Origin: Bacillota bacterium
GTDB taxonomy: Bacteria; Bacillota; Clostridia; Oscillospirales; Ruminococcaceae
NCBI GenBank assembly: GCA_023421245.1
Contig: JAEZTV010000019.1
Span: 46,688 to 110,687, forward strand
DNA length: 64,000 nucleotides
Direction: 5' to 3'
Below, in pieces: positions 60,129-64,000 of the stretch. A program made the translations under genes and the position numbers. Numbering within the stretch: the first letter of the stretch is position 1; each line of letters begins with the position of its first letter. The notes under the pieces were generated by a model. The model saw nothing but the letters and a program-made list of their open reading frames with translations. It had not been told where the DNA came from and did no database searches.

Positions 60129-60180
60129 CAAAAAACGGCGATTTTGGAGACGGTAAGATTTCCAAAATCGCCGTTTTGGC
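60129..60180. terminator. Bidirectional terminator after rqcH
   Basis: CAAAAAACGGCGATTTTGGA pairs with TCCAAAATCGCCGTTTTGG across a 12-base loop. It separates rqcH from the convergent ligase gene. Confidence 0.88.
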
Positions 60181-60212
60181 GTTAGAACATAGGCTGCTTC
60201 TCGCATTGCCCG

Positions 60213-61562
60213 TCAAAGTTGCCATTGTCGATATACCGACCTAAACTTCCCGCTTTTTGGGTGTGCCTGCGGCTCGGCGCTGGATAAAACTATCTCCGCC
60301 GTGGTGTTTTTGCTCTCTAAGTAGCACAGTATCGAATGCCTTGCCTTTTCAAATGCGGTTTGTTTATCGTCTGCCACAAGCCGAACCTCCAGCTGATGCC
60401 CCGCATGCTGAATAACTTGATACCGCCTGATTTCATCGATTTCCTTCATCAGCGCGAAAAATGCCATAGGGGCCACGCGAATACCGTTATGAAACTCCAG
60501 AATTTCATCCGAGCGTCCTTCAATTTCAAGCCAGTGAAACGATTTTCCGCATGCGCACGGCTCGTTATGTATAATAATTCTGTCATTCAGCTCGTAGCGT
60601 ATAAAGGGCTGCGTGTAGTTTGAAAGATTGGTAATTAGTGTTTTGCTGCTCTGCACCCCGTATGGTACGGCCTCATTGTTATCGTTCACCGCTTCTACAA
60701 TACACCAGTCTTCGTTGATATGCAGCCTTCCGTGTTCACACTCGCACGCAACCACACCCGCTTCCGTGCACGAGTAGTTCGTCTGCACATGACAGTCAAA
60801 GGTGTTTTCTAGCTCCTGCCGCAAATCATCCCGTAAAAACTCCCCACACGGCATAATCAATACCGGCGAAATATTAAGTTTTCCTGCCTTTTGCTCGGGT
60901 ATCAGCAGTTCCAGTGTTGAGGGATATGAAGCAAATAGTGCAGGCTGGAACTCGTTTAGCGCATCAACAATCTCGCTTATGGGCGCTAATGCGTTCATTG
61001 CACGTTGATTGCTGCGCCACGGCATACGTCGCTTATTATATTTCATAGTACCGTATGCAAGATAAAATCCGTTTGCGGCATACAATCCCGCTGTTTTTTT
61101 GCCGCGTCTTATATACTCTTTAAAATCGCTTTTGCGGGCAAACGCGCGTACAACAGAGATTGCCGCCGCGACGTTATACACGGTGTGGTCAGATAACACG
61201 ATAGAAGGATTGCCGGTCGATCCGGAGGTGGTATAGATTAAATACTTCCCGGCAAGCTTGCGGCCGATGTTATCGGTGTCTTTCATAAAATCGCGCACAA
61301 TGTCATTGGTAACATCGGTGTCGGTAATCCAATCGTCAAAAGCAGACATCAGCGTAACCTTATCGGTAGGGGGCAAGTCGGTCAGCGAAAAGCCGTTCCC
61401 GTTGATGCCGTCATATAACCCGCGATAATAGCGGCTGTGTTGTTTTGCATAGCTGACCAGATGCTCCAGCCTTTTATTTTGCAGGGCGGAGCACTGATGC
61501 CGGCCGAGCTTTTCTGCCTTTTTGGTAGAGAGTATTGCCTGAACAAGGCTATACTTTTTCAT
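60213..61562 (-). CDS. Phenylacetate-CoA-ligase/CapK-like adenylate-forming enzyme
   Basis: Adenylate-forming ligase-like protein of 449 residues. The ATP-binding P-loop is YTTSGSTGNPSIVL (near residue 115). Further family parts are MPCGEFLRDDLRQELENTF, NYSCTEAG (acyl-adenylate motif), FIRYELNDRI and GRSDEILEF. Two Cys around HNEPCACGKSF resemble the zinc-binding loop of CapK/PaaK relatives. The acid substrate is unknown. The start is ATG 61562 behind GAGGAGAGG, and it overlaps the end of the TetR gene by 14 bases, so the regulator and ligase are translationally coupled. Confidence 0.88.
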   Translation of the reverse strand: MKKYSLVQAILSTKKAEKLGRHQCSALQNKRLEHLVSYAKQHSRYYRGLYDGINGNGFSLTDLPPTDKVTLMSAFDDWITDTDVTNDIVRDFMKDTDNIGRKLAGKYLIYTTSGSTGNPSIVLSDHTVYNVAAAISVVRAFARKSDFKEYIRRGKKTAGLYAANGFYLAYGTMKYNKRRMPWRSNQRAMNALAPISEIVDALNEFQPALFASYPSTLELLIPEQKAGKLNISPVLIMPCGEFLRDDLRQELENTFDCHVQTNYSCTEAGVVACECEHGRLHINEDWCIVEAVNDNNEAVPYGVQSSKTLITNLSNYTQPFIRYELNDRIIIHNEPCACGKSFHWLEIEGRSDEILEFHNGIRVAPMAFFALMKEIDEIRRYQVIQHAGHQLEVRLVADDKQTAFEKARHSILCYLESKNTTAEIVLSSAEPQAHPKSGKFRSVYRQWQL

Positions 61563-62142
61563 TCGTAGCCTCTCCTCTTTGTGCTTTTGCAGCATGTACC
61601 ATTTCTGCTGCCGTTTGTTTTACCATACCAATTATTTCATCATCACTGATTTCAAAGCTGTTAAACGCTACTAAAGCTCCAATCCCGTGTAAAAGCGCAA
61701 AGGTGCGCATTAAAATCTGCCTGCAACTATCTTCATCCAAACGATAGATGCTGCTCATTTTAGCCACGATTACGTCATTGCTGGTGTAGGAGGAGATTAA
61801 ACTTGAAAGCTTGGACGCATTAAATCCATCCGAAAAATACAACATCCTATATAGGTTAGGCTCGGCGCGCATCAGCCTAAGATACCATTTGGCAGACAAG
61901 CTAAGAAAGTTTGGGTCATCTTGATTATCTGTTACTTGTGCGCAGAACTTATTGCATGAATACTCAAACACGCTTTTCCTTAATTGTTCCATTGTCGCAA
62001 AGCAACTATACACCGGCTGGGTGGAACAGGATAATGCCTGTGAAATTTTGCGTGCATTTACGGCATCGATACCGTTTTCGCGTACAATTTGGTACGCGGC
62101 TTTCAATATCAGCTCTTTGCTGATTTTCTGCTTTGGCGGCAT
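61549..62142 (-). CDS. TetR-family transcriptional regulator
   Basis: A 197-residue regulator. The N-terminal TetR HTH is ISKELILKAAYQIVRENGIDAVNARKISQALSCSTQPVYSCFATMEQLRKSVF (residues about 7-58), followed by an all-helical ligand-binding domain. The TQPVY recognition helix is typical of one TetR subgroup. The start is ATG 62142 behind GGGAGG; longer frames upstream lack a ribosome site. It likely controls itself and the coupled ligase gene; a palindrome lies near its promoter. Confidence 0.93.
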   Translation of the reverse strand: MPPKQKISKELILKAAYQIVRENGIDAVNARKISQALSCSTQPVYSCFATMEQLRKSVFEYSCNKFCAQVTDNQDDPNFLSLSAKWYLRLMRAEPNLYRMLYFSDGFNASKLSSLISSYTSNDVIVAKMSSIYRLDEDSCRQILMRTFALLHGIGALVAFNSFEISDDEIIGMVKQTAAEMVHAAKAQRGEATNEKV

Positions 62143-62178
62143 ACCATTTTTCCTCCCTGGTTTTATGAAATACCACAT

Positions 62179-62188
62179 GATATATATC
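62179..62188. promoter_or_regulatory. Candidate operator of the TetR gene
   Basis: GATATATATC is a perfect 10-base palindrome 7 bases downstream of the -10 box, where a bound repressor would block transcription. It is short and AT-only in the centre, so it may be chance. Confidence 0.35.
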
Positions 62189-62195
62189 CATTGAT

Positions 62196-62223
62196 ATTTT
62201 ACCATATTATTGATTATTGTCAA
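62196..62223 (-). promoter_or_regulatory. Promoter of tetR-ligase
   Basis: On the minus strand: TTGACA (62223-62218), 16-base spacer, TAAAAT (62201-62196), about 54 bases before the ATG. Confidence 0.7.
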
Positions 62224-62294
62224 TGCCTCACAGTACGCACACACCGCCGAACGTCTGCGGATTGTTTTTGCATTTTGTATGCACTTAAATGTGG

Positions 62295-62328
62295 CAAAAA
62301 AAAAGAGCGAGCTTTGCGCCCGCTCTTT
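62295..62328 (-). terminator. Terminator of the lysis cassette
   Basis: On the minus strand AAAGAGCG (62328-62321) pairs with CGCTCTTT (62309-62302), followed by a long T-run (the A-run at 62296-62304). Confidence 0.87.
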
Positions 62329-62337
62329 CTATCATAC

Positions 62338-62997
62338 CTACAAGGTGATCTCTATTGCCGAAAACCCTTGCTCACGCAGCTTCGTCACATTCAGGGTATA
62401 GGTTTTACCCTCGGGCGGCTGCACAGGGTTGGGGTTTTCGTTGTAAGCGTAGTCTAAAAACTTGCTGCTGCTGCGCACGATAGCGGTGCAGATTTGCTTT
62501 TGCTTACTGTCAAAGAGGGTGTTGTCGCGCTCGTTGGTAACAAATCCAAGCTCCAGCAGCATGCTGGGCATGACGGTATCACGATTGACGGCATATTCGC
62601 CGCTGCCGCTTACATGCCCTAGTTTAACGCCTCGGTTTGCAAAGCCCAGTGCGGCAAGCTGTGCAAGGATGTCTGCCGCCCAGCCTTTATACCGCTCGGA
62701 TGCCTGTGAGTGCAGCCAGATCTCCGCGCCGTTTGCGCTGGCGCTTACAAACCCGTTGCGATGAACAGAGAGATATAAATCGCACTTTTCGCTGTTGGCA
62801 AGCGATGTGCGGTGTGCAAGAATTATGCGGCTGTCGTCGTTGCGCGTGAGCACCGTCTGCCATCCCTGCGCTGCAAACTGCCGTTCCAGCTCAAGCCCCA
62901 GAGCAAGGTTATCGGTCTTTTCCATACGCTTACCCGATACAGTACCGGGGTCATTTGCGCCATGGCCGGGATCGATGCATACCTTTGGCAATGCCAT
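62338..62997 (-). CDS. Phage-type N-acetylmuramoyl-L-alanine amidase (endolysin)
   Basis: Amidase_3 enzyme of 219 residues without signal peptide, as expected for a phage endolysin that needs a holin. Zinc ligands are His12 in IDPGHG, Glu26 in RMEKTD, and His79 in LSVHRNG; the catalytic Glu is in LLELGFVTNERD. A short C-terminal extension (PPEGKTYTLNVTKLREQGF) follows. The start is ATG 62997 behind AAGGAG. The holin gene lies directly upstream, so these three leftward genes form a lysis cassette. Confidence 0.92.
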   Translation of the reverse strand: MALPKVCIDPGHGANDPGTVSGKRMEKTDNLALGLELERQFAAQGWQTVLTRNDDSRIILAHRTSLANSEKCDLYLSVHRNGFVSASANGAEIWLHSQASERYKGWAADILAQLAALGFANRGVKLGHVSGSGEYAVNRDTVMPSMLLELGFVTNERDNTLFDSKQKQICTAIVRSSSKFLDYAYNENPNPVQPPEGKTYTLNVTKLREQGFSAIEITL

Positions 62998-63036
62998 ACA
63001 CACTCCTTCTTTCCCGAGGGATTATGCCCATCGGGT

Positions 63037-63333
63037 CTACTGTGTCTTTTTGGGCTGCTTTATCGCCGCTTGATCGAAGTAAACGCTGCCCGCCGCGCAT
63101 AGAACCCCCTGCGTAAGCCCCACAAACAACGCCATGAGTACATCCTGAAATCCACCGATTACAGTTGTTGCGAGCACCCAGATAATTGCAAGCAAAATCC
63201 CTGTACCGCCAAGGCTGATGGGGATATACTTATCCTTGACATATTCGCTTTTTTTCAACCCAATTCCGATAAAATACAGGACTGGGATTAGGATTAAAAG
63301 CTCAGGCTTAATAAAAACAGTATAGTCGCTCAT
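63037..63333 (-). CDS. Phage holin-like membrane protein
   Basis: A 98-residue protein with about three hydrophobic stretches (residues 12-25, 39-60 and 65-80) separated by charged turns and a basic tail (QPKKTQ). The size, topology and position before an endolysin gene fit a phage holin. The start at 63333 overlaps the next upstream gene by 4 bases (ATGA type), showing coupling. Family assignment within holins is not certain. Confidence 0.8.
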   Translation of the reverse strand: MSDYTVFIKPELLILIPVLYFIGIGLKKSEYVKDKYIPISLGGTGILLAIIWVLATTVIGGFQDVLMALFVGLTQGVLCAAGSVYFDQAAIKQPKKTQ

Positions 63334-63548
63334 CTCAAATCCTCCTTCAATTCATCGATGCGGCCGTGCGCCTGCCTCGTACTCTCCTCTAATTTATATA
63401 ATCGTTCTATGAAATTATTATGCTTATCGAGCTTCTTTTCAATATATTTTATCTTTGTTTGGAACTGACCGAACACCGCCCCAAACGATAGGGCGTAGAT
63501 GATAATCTGTATCCAAAATTCTATACTCAGCGTCTTCATTTTTTTCAC
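63330..63548 (-). CDS. Small phage-type membrane/coiled-coil protein (XhlA/BhlA-like)
   Basis: A 72-residue protein with one N-terminal membrane helix (about residues 10-28) and a charged coiled coil (KIKYIEKKLDKHNNFIERLYKLEESTRQAHGRIDELKED). This is the layout of XhlA-like or BhlA-like lysis accessory proteins encoded before holins. The start is ATG 63548, or ATG 63539 three codons later; an AGGTG lies upstream. It is the first gene of the cassette, and no phage structural genes follow it to the right. Confidence 0.72.
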   Translation of the reverse strand: MKKMKTLSIEFWIQIIIYALSFGAVFGQFQTKIKYIEKKLDKHNNFIERLYKLEESTRQAHGRIDELKEDLR

Positions 63549-63756
63549 CTCGTATCTTCATTTTATTCCGCTTCACGATAAGATGTGTGCTTTCTTGCAG
63601 CCGGATTTCTTTTTGCAACAGGCAAGGCAGGGAGCGCGTGGAATTTATCCTTACACTACAGGCCCATAAAACAAAAAAGTTGCATAGTTTTTATCGGCAA
63701 GCAGTAATTATTTTTTTATTTTGCAGTTATGGCAGGATTCTAAAGAAATGAACACT
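63549..63756. other. Upstream region of the lysis cassette
   Basis: About 200 bases with no gene seen. It should contain the promoter of the lysis cassette on the minus strand, which I could not place. Confidence 0.35.
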
Positions 63757-63992
63757 TTTGTGGTATAATATCCGCAAGACGGATATTATACGTTTATTTT
63801 ATGCCCCGCCTACGGCGGTGGGCGATTATACCATTCACACGCTGTGTTCATGGTATAATATGTCCACAACCACATTCAAAGCTTTGCTTTGAATGAACTC
63901 GGCAAAGCCGAGTATGAGTATTTTGCATAGCAAAATACGAATGTGGCCATGTTACACCATAAACTGCAAATGCTGATGAAATCAGCATTTGC
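63757..63992. repeat. Cluster of hairpins at the right edge
   Basis: Successive inverted repeats: GTATAATATCCG/CGGATATTATAC (63763-63791), a GC-rich hairpin at 63803-63824, and a branched structure closed by CCACATTC (63870-63877) and GAATGTGG (63939-63946). The branched structure holds hairpins AAAGC/GCTTT, ACTCGGC/GCCGAGT (63897-63913) and GTATTTTGC/GCAAAATAC (63918-63938). GCAAATGCTGAT/ATCAGCATTTGC (63966-63992) follows. TGGTATAATAT recurs at 63761 and 63851, and an inverse form near 63825. No open frame fits. The cluster may continue past the window. Confidence 0.75.
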
Positions 63993-64000
63993 AAGGACTA

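Noticed and set aside
63870..63946. tRNA-like cloverleaf
   Set aside because: Although three hairpins lie within one closing stem, the arms lack TTC-loop and anticodon signatures and the spacing is wrong for a tRNA.

Overview
The window looks like chromosomal DNA of a Gram-positive, probably spore-forming anaerobe of the Clostridia, most like an Oscillospiraceae/Ruminococcaceae-type genome. The evidence is gene content and order: ymxH-like gene, rpsB-tsf, miaB-ylbF/ymcA-mutS-mutL-miaA, sepF-ylmH-divIVA-ileS-lspA-RluA family, a transketolase split into two genes, rqcH, and frequent GTG/TTG starts behind strong Shine-Dalgarno sites. No rRNA, tRNA or CRISPR array was seen.

Layout. 1-4.7 kb: a chemoreceptor cut by the window edge, an unrecognised secreted protein, SppA and a PRC-barrel protein. 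4.7-6.6 kb: rpsB and tsf. 7.0-12.2 kb: two surface cell-wall hydrolases, a GHL10 lipoprotein followed by a 1191-residue protein that joins a degenerate GHL10-like domain to an intact amidase and Ig-like repeats. 12.3-20.1 kb: tRNA modification and mismatch repair; mutL appears to start at an ATC codon. 20.1-28.1 kb: division (SepF, YlmH, DivIVA), IleRS, signal peptidase II, pseudouridine synthase. 28.2-30.9 kb: HAD phosphatase and split transketolase. 30.9-41.4 kb: patatin-like lipase, dehydrogenase, a flavinylation group (ApbE, FMN-binding lipoprotein, Gx transporter), a NYN/LOTUS protein, a NodB-like protein that has lost metal ligands, and RlmD.

41.4-50.4 kb is an accessory region. It opens with a visibly AT-rich three-gene block (WYL regulator, AlkX/YcaQ-type DNA glycosylase, RidA). 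It continues through insertion-sequence-like terminal repeats, a serine-recombinase remnant, a DUF488 gene broken by one amber codon, and a set of single-gene functions (GrpB, VOC, uracil-DNA glycosylase family, GGDEF, cytidine-deaminase-like, pirin).

50.5-64 kb: a ferritin-like protein, an export pair (permease plus adaptor) with no ATPase gene beside it, a small disulfide protein, an MFS transporter, TrmK-Nif3-RqcH, a TetR/adenylate-ligase pair, an isolated phage-like lysis cassette (amidase, holin, small coiled-coil membrane protein), and a dense cluster of hairpins at the right edge.

The strongest leads are the atypical mutL start, a recurrent leader hairpin in front of at least three genes, the pseudo-glycosidase/amidase fusion, the AT-rich glycosylase block, and the hairpin cluster at the right edge. 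No complete new defence or mobile system is demonstrated. All functional calls rest on motif reading by eye, without database searches.
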